From an uncultured Clostridia bacterium (GTDB lineage: Bacteria; Bacillota; Clostridia; TANB77; CAG-508): DNA of 36,552 bases. The notes under the pieces are model-generated. The model had not been told where the DNA came from and made no database searches. It saw nothing but the letters and a program-made list of their open reading frames with translations. The position numbers and the translations under genes are program-made. The first letter of the stretch is position 1. Every line of letters starts with the position of its first letter. Shown here piece after piece: positions 1 through 7,219 of this stretch. The DNA is taken from contig CALYAJ010000017.1 in NCBI GenBank assembly GCA_944393485.1, forward strand, positions 1 to 36,552. The letters run 5' to 3'.

Positions 1-137
1 ACCTCTGCCTTTATTTCTTTCTTGTTTATCTTTGACACAATTTCATCCAATTCTTCGTCGGTGTCTACCGACCGTTCATCAACCTTAACTTCGACAGTAC
101 AATCATCTGCATTAATGTTAACAACATATTTTGCCAT
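1..137 (-). CDS. Partial CDS, N-terminal 45 residues of an unknown acidic protein
   Basis: A minus-strand reading frame starts with ATG at 137-135 and runs off the window edge. It begins MAKYVVNINADD and is rich in Asp, Glu, Val and Lys, with a short beta-like start followed by a charged DEELDEIV stretch. A strong GGAGG ribosome site lies at 146-150, 8 nt before the start. A good promoter lies further upstream. Too little is visible to name a family. The C-terminus lies outside the window. Confidence 0.75.
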   Translation of the reverse strand, partial: MAKYVVNINADDCTVEVKVDERSVDTDEELDEIVSKINKKEIKAE

Positions 138-231
138 CTTTTCTTCCTCCTTGACATTTGTCCATCTAATTTTGTTTATAAGTTTCTATATATAAACTGC
201 CCTTTATTAGAACAGGAATAAAAAATAATTT

Positions 232-265
232 AGTATAGTATACCATAATGTTTGCTATTTGTAAA
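232..265 (-). promoter_or_regulatory. Sigma-A promoter for the partial gene
   Basis: On the minus strand, TTTACA (265-260) is followed 17 nt later by TATACT (242-237). It sits about 100 nt upstream of the partial gene. Confidence 0.6.
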
Positions 266-279
266 TTCATGCAAACTTT

Positions 280-358
280 TTTGACTTATAGTCAAAGTAT
301 TAGTTTTTTTGTTTCACTTTTATAAAATTTCATATAGGTCAAATTAGGTGACCTATAT
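280..358. promoter_or_regulatory. Two palindromes upstream of the partial gene, possible operators
   Basis: TTTGACT-TAT-AGTCAAA occupies 280-296, just upstream of the -35 of the minus-strand promoter. ATATAGGTCA and TGACCTATAT (332-341 and 349-358) form a 10-bp inverted repeat with a 7-nt centre. Both look like dimer binding sites, but no regulator can be named. The rest of 150-497 holds no gene I can support. Confidence 0.4.
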
Positions 359-497
359 CAAAAAATACATTTTTTTATATAAAATCGTTTGCTATTATAA
401 AAAAATAAATATCATCATTTTACTGATAATACTTATTTTAGTAATATTGTTTATTTTTAGACAAGTATTTTTTGGTTGCACTAAAATCATTTATTGA

Positions 498-722
498 GAG
501 CAAAAAGCTCGTGCAACTTACGAAAAATTAATAGATTTATGCCGTGATGAACCAGATGTTGTTGACCCTCTTCGTTATTTAAGACAAAGAGAAATCGTTC
601 ACTTCCAAAGATTTGGTGAGGCTTTACGTGGTGTTCAAGATAAACTTGCAGAAAAGAAATTTTATATGAATTGTAATAATATACAAAATTCTGACTGTGG
701 TTGCAATAATGATGATGATTAA
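498..722 (+). pseudogene. cotJC: 5'-truncated cotJC remnant (spore coat manganese-catalase-like protein)
   Basis: The plus-strand frame reads EQKARATYEKLIDL, DVVDPLRYLRQREIVHFQRFGEAL and ends in a Cys/Asn/Asp-rich tail with stop TAA at 720-722. This matches the C-terminal third of CotJC / manganese catalase, including the conserved REIVHFQRFGEA helix with its metal-ligand Glu and His. An in-frame TGA lies at 495-497, immediately before the homologous segment. There is no start codon, ribosome site or N-terminal two thirds. About 74 codons remain of a protein normally near 200 residues. It is more GC-rich than its flanks. I read it as a decayed fragment, not a gene. Confidence 0.85.
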
Positions 723-832
723 AAAGCTATATAATTAGGCCTACATCGAAATCTTTTATTTTGCCACAGTGGGCTATATATGAATAAAACCGTTATGTCA
801 CTATTAGAATTTATTATCCAATTTTGTCAAGT

Positions 833-875
833 AAAAGCACCAGACTTAACTTTATGTTTTGTCTGGTGCTTTTTT
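833..875. terminator. Bidirectional terminator
   Basis: AAAAGCACCAGAC (833-845) pairs with GTCTGGTGCTTTT (861-873). A T-run follows on the plus strand and a shorter one on the minus strand. It lies directly downstream of the minus-strand gene ending at 885 and could also end transcription through the cotJC remnant. Confidence 0.8.
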
Positions 876-884
876 GCAAACCGA

Positions 885-1646
885 TTAAAGCATTATTTCT
901 ATTTCTTTTATTTTTTTTATAAGTTCGTTTTTCTTTTTCATTGCAAGAGATTTTAGATTTTTTACTGAAACATCTTTTAATTCTTTATATGATCCTTTTA
1001 TAACCATCCGAATTTCATCGCTTCCTTTGAATTTGAGTTGATATTTAGGATCTCCGTATTTGAATACTTTTTCTTCCAAAGAGTAACAGTCGAAATATTC
1101 TTTAGTTATCTCACCAATTCCAACAATTTCACCTTTTTTCATATAAAATATCTGTTCAATCTTAAATTCTTCAAATTCTCTAAGCTTAACTCCTAATATT
1201 TCTTGAATTTTAGGTAGCAACTCTACTGGATCAACTTTTTCTTTCATTTTAGGCAATAAGGCAAAAATTTCCGGAGATTTTTTTGCCAACTTTATTAAAT
1301 CTTTCTCATTTTTTATAATAATTTTTCCCAGTCCGCAAGCATATAGCTCCATTTCCAGTGAATTTTCCTTAATTATGTATTTGGCTTTTGTTTCGCCAAA
1401 TTTATCTTTGTATTTGCATTCTATCCTGTTATATTCAAGCTTTCCCTCTTTCACGCGTGGATATGCAATTATTATTTCCATATCTTTTGTTTTTACAAAA
1501 GCTGCTTCTGAAAAAGTATCATAAATGGAATCTATTTCCATTTCTTTAAAGTCTTCTAGTTGCAATAGTTTTACAATAGCCTCAGCTATTTCCTTTATTC
1601 TTCCCTCCTGCAATGCACTTATTCCTGCTTTAGTCCGTATTTTCAT
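885..1646 (-). CDS. Hypothetical protein, 253 aa, charged, soluble
   Basis: The gene has a clear ATG start with an AGGAGG-type ribosome site 10 nt upstream (around 1656-1661). I do not recognise a family. The protein has no signal peptide or membrane segment. It is rich in Lys, Glu and Ile, with alternating beta-rich (residues 50-115 and 165-215) and helical stretches (115-155), and ends in a basic, probably coiled helix (about 225-250). It stands alone between a terminator at 833-875 and a separate flavodoxin gene 90 bp upstream. Function is unknown. Confidence 0.75.
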   Translation of the reverse strand: MKIRTKAGISALQEGRIKEIAEAIVKLLQLEDFKEMEIDSIYDTFSEAAFVKTKDMEIIIAYPRVKEGKLEYNRIECKYKDKFGETKAKYIIKENSLEMELYACGLGKIIIKNEKDLIKLAKKSPEIFALLPKMKEKVDPVELLPKIQEILGVKLREFEEFKIEQIFYMKKGEIVGIGEITKEYFDCYSLEEKVFKYGDPKYQLKFKGSDEIRMVIKGSYKELKDVSVKNLKSLAMKKKNELIKKIKEIEIML

Positions 1647-1735
1647 TTTTTTGTTCCTCCTAATTATTTTTGAAACTTTAAACTTTTGGTAACATAATGC
1701 TAATTATACATCGTTTTACATAATTTGTCAATTTT

Positions 1736-2266
1736 CTAATTTATCCAATTTTCTACCTTTCCCTTTGATTCATGTACTAGGCTTCCTTGTATTGCTAAAC
1801 TATCTAATACATTAGCACCTTTGCATATTTTCTTTACATCTGATACTACATTTCCCAATCCTGATCCCTCATGAGTAGTAAATACTTTAACTAGTTTTCC
1901 TGTAAAATCTAATTTTTCAAGCTGAGTAAACATACTCATAGGCATTGTTCCACAATATATTGGAGATCCTATATATATTACTTCATAATCTGAAATATTA
2001 TCTAAATATTCTTTAAGTTCAGGTCTTGCATTTTGTCTTTTTTCTTCTAATGCTTCATCACAACAAGCTTTATAATTTTTTGAATATGGTTTTAATGGTT
2101 CTACTTTAAATAAATCTGCTCCTGTTAATTCTTGTATATATTCTGCAATAACTTCTGTATTTCCTTTTTCTATATTTCCAACAGCATAATTTTCATCTGC
2201 TCTTGAAAAATAAATTACTAAACTTTTCTTTCCTTTTACATTTTCTTTATTACCGAATAGTGACAT
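1736..2266 (-). CDS. Flavodoxin-family protein
   Basis: The 176-residue protein has the flavodoxin fold. An N-terminal beta strand (SLVIYFSRADENYAVGNIEKGNT, about residues 15-37) carries the FMN phosphate-binding loop, followed by a helix (TEVIAEYIQELTGADLFKVEP) and the central strand YEVIYIGSPIYCGTMPMSM. The last is typical of the flavodoxin_4-like group that pairs with aldo/keto reductases and SDRs in Clostridia. FMN binding and a cytosolic electron-transfer role are inferred from the family. The start ATG at 2266 has a GGAGG site at 2275-2280. A LysR-type dyad lies 80-95 nt upstream and is shared with the acetyltransferase gene, which suggests co-regulation. Confidence 0.88.
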   Translation of the reverse strand: MSLFGNKENVKGKKSLVIYFSRADENYAVGNIEKGNTEVIAEYIQELTGADLFKVEPLKPYSKNYKACCDEALEEKRQNARPELKEYLDNISDYEVIYIGSPIYCGTMPMSMFTQLEKLDFTGKLVKVFTTHEGSGLGNVVSDVKKICKGANVLDSLAIQGSLVHESKGKVENWIN

Positions 2267-2297
2267 ATTATATTCCTCCTTATTTGTTTTTATATAT

Positions 2298-2324
2298 TTT
2301 ATACCATTGATTAAAGGTTATCAA
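2298..2324 (-). promoter_or_regulatory. Promoter of the flavodoxin gene
   Basis: On the minus strand TTGATA (2324-2319) precedes TATAAA (2303-2298) with a short 15-nt spacer. Such a weak spacing fits an activator-dependent promoter. The LysR-type dyad lies just upstream. Confidence 0.45.
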
Positions 2325-2345
2325 TTCGATTTTATAATGCGTGTA

Positions 2346-2380
2346 ATAAGTAAAACTTATATGAATTCTTATATAAGTTT
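2346..2380. promoter_or_regulatory. LysR-type operator, site 1
   Basis: ATAAGTAAAACTTAT at 2346-2360 is a dyad with T-N11-A geometry. It is followed by a 10-bp inverted repeat AAACTTATAT / ATATAAGTTT (2353-2362 and 2371-2380). The first 15 bp recur exactly, inverted, at 4883-4897 upstream of the acetyltransferase gene. It lies 22-56 nt upstream of the flavodoxin -35, where LysR activators usually bind. Confidence 0.65.
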
Positions 2381-2411
2381 AACAAATTTTACATTTTTTT
2401 TAATTAAGCTA

Positions 2412-2440
2412 TTACATGACTTTTAAAAAAATGGTATAAT
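2412..2440 (+). promoter_or_regulatory. Sigma-A promoter of the DUF2798 gene
   Basis: TTACAT (2412-2417) and TATAAT (2435-2440) are separated by 17 nt. An imperfect dyad TTAGG...CCTAA follows in the 5' leader. Confidence 0.7.
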
Positions 2441-2503
2441 TAATTTTAGGGCTAAATTAAGTCCTAAAAAAAACAATAAACATATAAGAAAGGAGATTTT
2501 TAA

Positions 2504-3004
2504 ATGCCAACAAATAAAAAAGAAGGAATTATTTTTGGAATTTGTATGTGCCTTATAATGGTATTTTTTATGGGATTATTAAATATTTCTATCCATTTAG
2601 GAGGTCTAAATTTAAATTCCATAAAAACTTGTTTAATAGCTTTCCCTGTAACATTTATTATTGCATACTTATTAGAAACATTTATTGTAGGGAAAATAAA
2701 TCATATGTTATTAGGACATTTTGTTGCAAAAGAAGATAGTAAAAATGCTTATATTTTATTTAATTGTTTCTTTATTGTTACAATGATGTCTTTAATAATG
2801 ACTATAGTTGGAGGTTTTCTTGGAGGAGATACTTTTAAAACTATATTCGGAGAATTCTTTATTAGATGGCCACGCAATTTCTGTGCAGCATTTTTCTTAA
2901 ATATCTTAGTTGCTGGTCCTATAAGTAGAGCTATCTTAAGAGCTGTTCAAAATCATTCAGCTTTATCTTCTGATATAGCTAATAATGAAGAAGAAGCAAT
3001 CTAA
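2504..3004 (+). CDS. DUF2798 family membrane protein
   Basis: The 166-residue protein begins MPTNKKEGIIFGICMCLIMV, characteristic of DUF2798. It has four predicted membrane helices at about residues 8-30, 40-62, 83-106 and 124-148, arranged as two similar halves, and an acidic cytosolic tail. The family has no established biochemical function. The ATG has an AAGGAG site at 2490-2495. The gene is transcribed divergently from the flavodoxin, so the dyad at 2346-2380 lies between them. It ends in its own strong terminator. An unrelated 65-codon frame overlapping it at 2542 is a shadow. Confidence 0.85.
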   Translation: MPTNKKEGIIFGICMCLIMVFFMGLLNISIHLGGLNLNSIKTCLIAFPVTFIIAYLLETFIVGKINHMLLGHFVAKEDSKNAYILFNCFFIVTMMSLIMTIVGGFLGGDTFKTIFGEFFIRWPRNFCAAFFLNILVAGPISRAILRAVQNHSALSSDIANNEEEAI

Positions 3005-3049
3005 AAAAGAATACACTTAAAAAATAATTTTAAGTGTATTCTTTTTTTT
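3005..3049 (+). terminator. Rho-independent terminator of the DUF2798 gene
   Basis: AAAAAGAATACACTTAAAA pairs with TTTTAAGTGTATTCTTTTT, followed by more T. The hairpin starts right after the stop codon. Confidence 0.92.
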
Positions 3050-3088
3050 AGTTGTTAAATTAAATTTATAGAAAACAATGTTAATTAT

Positions 3089-3283
3089 TTATTTTCTAGT
3101 TGGAAATCCAGTATTTGCATCAAATGTTTTAGAAACTTCCTCTAAATATTCTCTAATTTTTAAATGTTGTGGACAAGCTTGTTCGCATTTACCACACTTT
3201 ATACAGTCACCAGCTTTTCCATGGTTTGCTACAATATTTAAATAATATACCTGTTGAGAAGAAAAACTTCCTGTAGTTCTTTT
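3089..3283 (-). pseudogene. C-terminal remnant of a 4Fe-4S aldo/keto reductase
   Basis: The minus-strand frame ends at TAA 3091-3089 and reads back through CIKCGKCEQACPQHLKIREY, an intact CxxCxxCxxxCP ferredoxin-like motif. A C-terminal VSKTFDANTGFPTRK follows. This is the tail of the 4Fe-4S aldo/keto reductases common in Clostridia. An in-frame TAA at 3286-3284 closes the frame, and the TIM-barrel part (about 300 residues) is absent. It lies downstream of the SDR gene in the same orientation, so it was probably the last gene of the LysR-controlled operon before deletion. Confidence 0.85.
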
Positions 3284-3352
3284 TTAATGAATTATAAATT
3301 GTAAATTTAAACTTCTTTCCCAATTCTATTCACCTCATTATCTTTATTTATT

Positions 3353-3383
3353 AAGGCAAGTAATTGTATAAATTGCTTGCCTT
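3353..3383. terminator. Hairpin after the SDR gene
   Basis: AAGGCAAG (3353-3360) pairs with CTTGCCTT (3376-3383), with an inner AATT/AATT pairing. There is no proper T-run on the minus strand, so it may protect the 3' end or terminate weakly. Confidence 0.45.
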
Positions 3384-3395
3384 ACGTCTTTTAGT

Positions 3396-4238
3396 TTAGT
3401 TGTTTTCTGGTTTTAGTGGTCCATAAAAATAAGATGCTGTTGCTCCACCATCAATTAAGAAATCTGCTCCAGTAATAAATGCTCCTTTTTCTGTCATTAA
3501 AAGTTCTGCAACATTTGCTACTTCATCAGCAGTTCCAGGTCTACCTGCTGGACATTTAGCAAACATATTCTTATAGAAGTCGCCACGAATTCCATTAAAT
3601 TCATCAATAGCAAGTGGTGTTACAATAATACCTGGTGAGATAGAATTTATTCTTGCTCCTCTTTCTCCCCATTTTACTGATTCTGACATAACTCTTTTTT
3701 CATTACATCTTTTTGCTAATTGATAAGCATGTAGTGTATCTTTTATATTTTCTGGTTGTAATACCTCTAAGTTTAATAATTCTTCTGTTGGCGTTGTTGC
3801 TAATTGCTCATCAATTATAGCTCCTAATGCTTGCATTCTATGTCCTGATTGAGATGAAATTGTAACACCTGTTCCACCTTCTTTAATAACCTTTCCAACT
3901 TCTTCTAGTAAAACTGCTGTTCCATATAAGTCAACATGTAATATTCTTTCAATTGGTGCTTGTGAAGGTGATACACCTGCACTATTTATAAGCATTGCAA
4001 TTTCTCCATATTCTTGACCTTTCTTTATTAAATTTAAGATTGATTCTCTTGAAGAAATATCACATTCCATAGCCTCTACATCAAATCCTGCATCATTCAT
4101 AATTTTAGCAATGGTATTAGCATTTTCTATATTTTTATCTCCTACTACTATTTTCTTTCCAAAACCTACTCTTCTTGCAATTGCCATTCCGATTTGACCT
4201 GCACCTGTCCATAAAATTACATCTTTTTTCATTTTCAA
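3396..4238 (-). CDS. SDR family NAD(P)-dependent oxidoreductase
   Basis: The 280-residue protein is a classical short-chain dehydrogenase. The nucleotide-binding motif TGAGQIG lies near residue 11, followed by an acidic residue after beta-2 (VVGDKN) that suggests NAD preference. NSAG is near 85, the catalytic Ser region (TISSQSG) near 127, a YQLAKR (YxxxK) near 172, and the family ending INSISPG...GADFLIDGG near 200-265. The start is probably TTG at 4238, 7 nt after AAAGGA. An ATG two codons later is the alternative. It lies 19 bp downstream of the acetyltransferase, almost certainly in one transcript. The substrate is unknown. Confidence 0.87.
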   Translation of the reverse strand: MKMKKDVILWTGAGQIGMAIARRVGFGKKIVVGDKNIENANTIAKIMNDAGFDVEAMECDISSRESILNLIKKGQEYGEIAMLINSAGVSPSQAPIERILHVDLYGTAVLLEEVGKVIKEGGTGVTISSQSGHRMQALGAIIDEQLATTPTEELLNLEVLQPENIKDTLHAYQLAKRCNEKRVMSESVKWGERGARINSISPGIIVTPLAIDEFNGIRGDFYKNMFAKCPAGRPGTADEVANVAELLMTEKGAFITGADFLIDGGATASYFYGPLKPENN

Positions 4239-4257
4239 TTCACAATCCTTTCATAAT

Positions 4258-4797
4258 TTATTCAATATTTTTAATAAACTTTGCTGGCACTCCAGCAACT
4301 ACCGTAAAAGGTTTAACATCTTTTGTAACTACTGCACCTGCTCCTATAACAGCTCCCTCTCCAATTTCAACACCTGGGCAGATTGTAACATTTGCACCTA
4401 TCCAAGCATTCTTTTTAATTGTTACAGGAATTGGTATTAATACACAATGATCTCTTAAATCATGATTTACTGTAAGTATTGTAACTCCTGGTGCTATCAT
4501 TACACCATCTTCAATTGTAATTCCACCTCTTGCAACACATTTTAGATTATTATTTATAAATACATTTTTTCCAATACTTATTGAACTTGGATAATCTATT
4601 TGAAGTAGTGATGAAATAGAAGTTGATTTATCCAATCTTCCATCAAATAATTCATCTAAAGTTTTTCTGTATTCTTCAGTTGTTGGATCAGTTTGATTAA
4701 TTTTAACTATTAATCTTTTAGATATTCCAGCTTCTTTTCTAGATTCTTCCATATCTTCTGGTATTCTTATATCTATTGTTTTTAAAGGTTGGTTCAA
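4258..4797 (-). CDS. Sugar O-acetyltransferase (maltose/galactoside acetyltransferase-like, hexapeptide repeat)
   Basis: The 179-residue protein has a short helical N-terminal maltose-acetyltransferase region. A left-handed beta-helix follows, with repeating [LIV]-G-x4 units (SIGKNVFINNN, ITIEDGVMIAPGVTILTVNHD, AWIGANVTICPGVEIGEGAVIGAGAVVTKDV). The NHD histidine is the usual catalytic base. The family uses acetyl-CoA to O-acetylate sugars or other hydroxyls; the real acceptor is unknown. Translation begins at TTG 4797-4795, 9 nt after GAGGAG at 4806-4811, and no better ATG is near. It is the first gene of the operon behind the LysR dyad at 4871-4897. Confidence 0.87.
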   Translation of the reverse strand: MNQPLKTIDIRIPEDMEESRKEAGISKRLIVKINQTDPTTEEYRKTLDELFDGRLDKSTSISSLLQIDYPSSISIGKNVFINNNLKCVARGGITIEDGVMIAPGVTILTVNHDLRDHCVLIPIPVTIKKNAWIGANVTICPGVEIGEGAVIGAGAVVTKDVKPFTVVAGVPAKFIKNIE

Positions 4798-4832
4798 TTT
4801 TATTCACTCCTCTTTTTATTTAATCTAATAAT

Positions 4833-4861
4833 ATTATAGTAATTTGAGTTATAAAGAACAA
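4833..4861 (-). promoter_or_regulatory. Promoter of the acetyltransferase-SDR operon
   Basis: On the minus strand TATAAT (4838-4833) has a poor -35, TTGTTC (4861-4856), 17 nt upstream. A weak -35 next to a LysR dyad fits an activated promoter. Confidence 0.55.
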
Positions 4862-4870
4862 TTCCGATTT

Positions 4871-4897
4871 CTTATCTGTCAGATAAGTTTTACTTAT
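4871..4897. promoter_or_regulatory. LysR-type operator, site 2
   Basis: CTTATCTG-T-CAGATAAG (4871-4887) is a perfect 17-bp palindrome. It overlaps ATAAGTTTTACTTAT (4883-4897), the exact reverse complement of the dyad at 2346-2360. The site lies directly upstream of the -35 of the acetyltransferase operon. Confidence 0.7.
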
Positions 4898-4900
4898 ACG

Positions 4901-4940
4901 AAAAAAAGAAGCTCCTAAAACATAAGAACTTCTCTTTTTT
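4901..4940 (-). terminator. Terminator of the LysR gene
   Basis: AAAAAAAGAAGCTC pairs imperfectly with GAACTTCTCTTTTTT, giving an A/T-flanked stem 30 nt after the LysR stop codon. Confidence 0.65.
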
Positions 4941-4970
4941 TATAAAAACTAATTTTTTTTGCATTTTAAA

Positions 4971-5858
4971 TTATTCTTTATATTCTTTTTCTAAAATACT
5001 TGCAAATTCTTCTTTTAATATATCTGTTGCCATCTTATTCCAAAACGCATAATAATTTCTCTCTACTCTTTCTCCATTTCTTACTAATAATATCCTTGTA
5101 ATACCATCAGAAACCTCTGCTAAACTAGGAGTACTTGCAATTGGCAAAAAGCCTTTATTTGCTCCAACCAATATTCTTGCTTCATCTAAATTTTCTGCAA
5201 AAATAAAATTACCATAAAATCCTAAAGTATTTCCATAATATTCTACTTCTATATCTTGTTGGTTTTTTGATGAAATAAGAATACAAGGAATTTGTTTTAA
5301 ATCTTCAAAAGTTATTTCTTTTAATTCGTGTAATAAAGATTTATTTGAAACTTCTATATAGCATGAACTTCTATATAAATAATGATTCATATATTCTTCT
5401 GATAAAGCTCTTCTTTGGTCATTTATAACTATATCTAATTTATTATTTTTCATTTGTTCATATAATTCTTCATGGTTTCCTGTTTGAATTTCTATATCTA
5501 TATTAGGATATATCTCTGAGAATTTCATAATTGCATTATATATTTCTAATCCACAATAATTATTTATATATCCAATCCTTAGCACATCATTTTTATGTGT
5601 AGCTATTTTTTTAAGATTTTGCTCCATTCTTTCTACTTCGTCTACCATAATTAAACTTTGCTTATAGAAATATTCACCCGCATTTGTTAATGTAAAACTT
5701 CTATTACTTCTTTTTAATAAATTTACTCCTAATTCATCTTCCAAAGATTTTATAGCCTGTGATATTGCAGATTGTGATATGTAATTTTCTTCTGCCGCTT
5801 CAGTAAAACTATTATTTTTTACTATTGATATAAAATATTGCATTTGTTTAAAAAGCAT
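4971..5858 (-). CDS. LysR family transcriptional regulator
   Basis: The N-terminal winged helix-turn-helix (about residues 1-60) contains FTEAAEENYISQSAISQAIK and SLEDELGVNLLKR, typical of LysR. It is followed by a two-lobed LysR substrate-binding domain starting near LRIGYINNYCGLEIYN. The frame could begin at a GTG at 5867, but that codon abuts the AGGAGA ribosome site. The ATG at 5858 sits 9 nt after it, so I chose this start (295 aa). It shares a transcript with the unknown gene 21 bp upstream. By position it most likely controls the flavodoxin and acetyltransferase-SDR units through the two identical dyads. The inducer is unknown. Confidence 0.9.
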   Translation of the reverse strand: MLFKQMQYFISIVKNNSFTEAAEENYISQSAISQAIKSLEDELGVNLLKRSNRSFTLTNAGEYFYKQSLIMVDEVERMEQNLKKIATHKNDVLRIGYINNYCGLEIYNAIMKFSEIYPNIDIEIQTGNHEELYEQMKNNKLDIVINDQRRALSEEYMNHYLYRSSCYIEVSNKSLLHELKEITFEDLKQIPCILISSKNQQDIEVEYYGNTLGFYGNFIFAENLDEARILVGANKGFLPIASTPSLAEVSDGITRILLVRNGERVERNYYAFWNKMATDILKEEFASILEKEYKE

Positions 5859-5879
5859 TTGCTTCACTCTCCTAATTAA

Positions 5880-6368
5880 TTATCTTTCTACATCTGGAGT
5901 TGTTAAATATTGTATATCACTAGCCTTACAAATTTTTTGTACACCTACAATACATCCATCTTTATCTCTTTTAAGCTTGGTAAATACATATAAATGATAA
6001 TCTTCTTTTTCTAATTGTTTTCTAAAACTTTCAAATGATCTATTTTGTTTATCTGAACGATTATCTGGAACAAATAATGTTCCTTCTTTTATTTTTGAAT
6101 TTTGTGAAGTACTTTCTGTAAATACTATATGTCCTAATCTTTGTAGTTCAAATAGCATTGTATTAATATTATTTGTGCTCGCAGCTTTTTGTATTTCTGG
6201 CTCATCTAAGAAATGAGTTTTTAAAAAATCTTTTAAGTAAAATACATGTGCTGTATCATCCTCATCTTTATATATTTTTTCTATTTTTCCTTCCTTTTCT
6301 TCTCCATCAACTTTTCTTTTTCCATATATTAGTGCTATTTTTAATTTTTCTATACTATCGTTTTCCAT
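5880..6368 (-). CDS. Hypothetical protein, 162 aa, upstream of the LysR gene
   Basis: The protein is soluble, with no signal peptide or membrane segment. A charged, Lys/Glu-rich N-terminal third (EEKEGKIEKIYKDEDDTAHV) leads into a mixed alpha/beta part ending in YVFTKLKRDKDGCIVGVQKI. I do not recognise a family. The ATG at 6368 follows GAGGAGTAAT. A minus-strand TATAAT (6402-6397) with TTGCTT 18 nt upstream probably drives this gene and the LysR gene. It is divergent from the hairpin-rich paralogue at 6528. Confidence 0.7.
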   Translation of the reverse strand: MENDSIEKLKIALIYGKRKVDGEEKEGKIEKIYKDEDDTAHVFYLKDFLKTHFLDEPEIQKAASTNNINTMLFELQRLGHIVFTESTSQNSKIKEGTLFVPDNRSDKQNRSFESFRKQLEKEDYHLYVFTKLKRDKDGCIVGVQKICKASDIQYLTTPDVER

Positions 6369-6460
6369 ATTACTCCTCTTTTCTTAATTTTTTTTAATTA
6401 TATCATTTTATTTTATTTTTAAGCAATTATTTTATTTATAAAAGATTGAATTTCCTTTTT

Positions 6461-6489
6461 TTGATTTTATGTTAAGTATATGGTATAAT
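6461..6489 (+). promoter_or_regulatory. Promoter of hairpin-rich gene A
   Basis: TTGATT (6461-6466), 17-nt spacer, TATAAT (6484-6489) with an upstream TG. The spacer shares ATTTTATGT and TATG with the promoter at 7220-7248. Confidence 0.88.
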
Positions 6490-6527
6490 TAAATTATGAC
6501 TACCGTTTAAAAAAAGGAGGAAAAAAA

Positions 6528-7127
6528 ATGAAAAAACGGAAAAGTATTATTATTGCAGTTGTATTAATTATTGCAATCTTTGCTATCACGATTAACGCAT
6601 TGTTTCCAATGCGGGATAGCAAGGAAGAGAGCACGGTTGTTGCTGAAACCTTAGATAAGGATGATGCAACACCTGCAACAATCTCTTCTACAAAGGAAGA
6701 GAATTATCAGAAACAAGTTAATGATTTGTCAGCTCAAATCGACTCATTAAAAAGGTCAATAGATGAGCTGACAAAGGAGAATTCTTCTCTTCGCAACGAG
6801 AATGCCTCGTTGCAAGAAGAAAATAATTCTCTAAAAGCCTCCACCTCGACGAAGGAGGAGTCTCTAGAAGAATTTCTAGATTCCTTCTTCGTTCCAGATT
6901 CAGACGGTAAAAAATACCGTCTAAGAGAGACGGTTACTCTCTTCACAAACAAAGAATGCACCGGAGAACCGGTGGATTCTTCAAATCTTATATTTTTACA
7001 AGACGGGAAACTTCAGTTTCCTGCAAACAAAAACGGAACAGTTCCGTTTCTGGTCTACGACCAGAATAAAAACATATACTTCACACTGCAAGTTCCTAGT
7101 TACTTGCAGTATGAAGAAGATGAGTAA
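6528..7127 (+). CDS. Membrane-anchored coiled-coil protein A, coding DNA made of stem-loops
   Basis: The 199-residue protein has an uncleaved-looking N-terminal membrane helix (about 6-26). A Ser/Thr/Asp-rich linker follows, then a leucine-zipper-like coiled coil (about 58-105, with SAQIDSLKRSIDEL and SSLRNENASLQEEN), and a C-terminal domain from about 112. That domain is shared with the next gene: SLEEFLDSFFVPDSDGKKYR, VTLFTNKECTGE and YDQNKNIYFT. The topology suggests an outward-facing domain on a stalk. I know no family for it. The ATG follows AAAGGAGG. GC and codon use are clearly above the neighbours. The coding strand is packed with inverted repeats from about 6552 to 7116 (see findings). 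Antisense frames here are shadows of that symmetry. Confidence 0.88.
   Translation: MKKRKSIIIAVVLIIAIFAITINALFPMRDSKEESTVVAETLDKDDATPATISSTKEENYQKQVNDLSAQIDSLKRSIDELTKENSSLRNENASLQEENNSLKASTSTKEESLEEFLDSFFVPDSDGKKYRLRETVTLFTNKECTGEPVDSSNLIFLQDGKLQFPANKNGTVPFLVYDQNKNIYFTLQVPSYLQYEEDE
6577..7116 (+). repeat. Consecutive stem-loops inside gene A
   Basis: Arms read from the sequence:
- 6580-6587/6615-6622 TTGCTATC, enclosing 6596-6602/6607-6613 CGCATTG
- 6682-6688/6696-6702 TCTCTTC
- 6725-6736/6764-6775 TTTGTCAGCTCA
- 6793-6800/6806-6813 GCAACGAG
- 6863-6869/6874-6880 TCTAGAA, inside 6851-6856/6882-6887 GAAGGA
- 6902-6909/6915-6922 AGACGGTA
- 6923-6929/6937-6943 AAGAGAG
- 6952-6964/6969-6981 (12 of 13 bp)
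- 7006-7011/7016-7021 GGAAAC
- 7031-7039/7041-7049 AAACGGAAC
- 7050-7055/7059-7064 CTGGTC
- 7079-7093/7102-7116 (14 of 15 bp)
They follow one another with short gaps and respect the reading frame. Confidence 0.88.
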
Positions 7128-7134
7128 CCACACA

Positions 7135-7166
7135 AGAGCCCTGTATACTTCGGTATACAGGGCTCT
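7135..7166 (+). terminator. 14-bp hairpin with TTCG loop after gene A
   Basis: AGAGCCCTGTATAC pairs perfectly with GTATACAGGGCTCT around a TTCG tetraloop closed by C-G. The downstream sequence AATTCTTTAAT is only weakly T-rich, so the hairpin may stabilise the 3' end as much as terminate. Confidence 0.75.
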
Positions 7167-7219
7167 AATTCTTTAATATGTTAATTTCATTATAAAAATT
7201 GCTAACTTATAATCTCAAA

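Noticed and set aside
3220..3330. TTG-initiated short frame behind GAGGTG, overlapping the aldo/keto reductase remnant
   Set aside because: It reads the remnant in the wrong frame and yields a short basic peptide without features.
6734..6961. 75-codon minus-strand frame inside gene A, and similar antisense frames in gene B
   Set aside because: They arise from the near-palindromic coding DNA; no ribosome sites, while the plus-strand genes have promoters, ribosome sites and homologous products.
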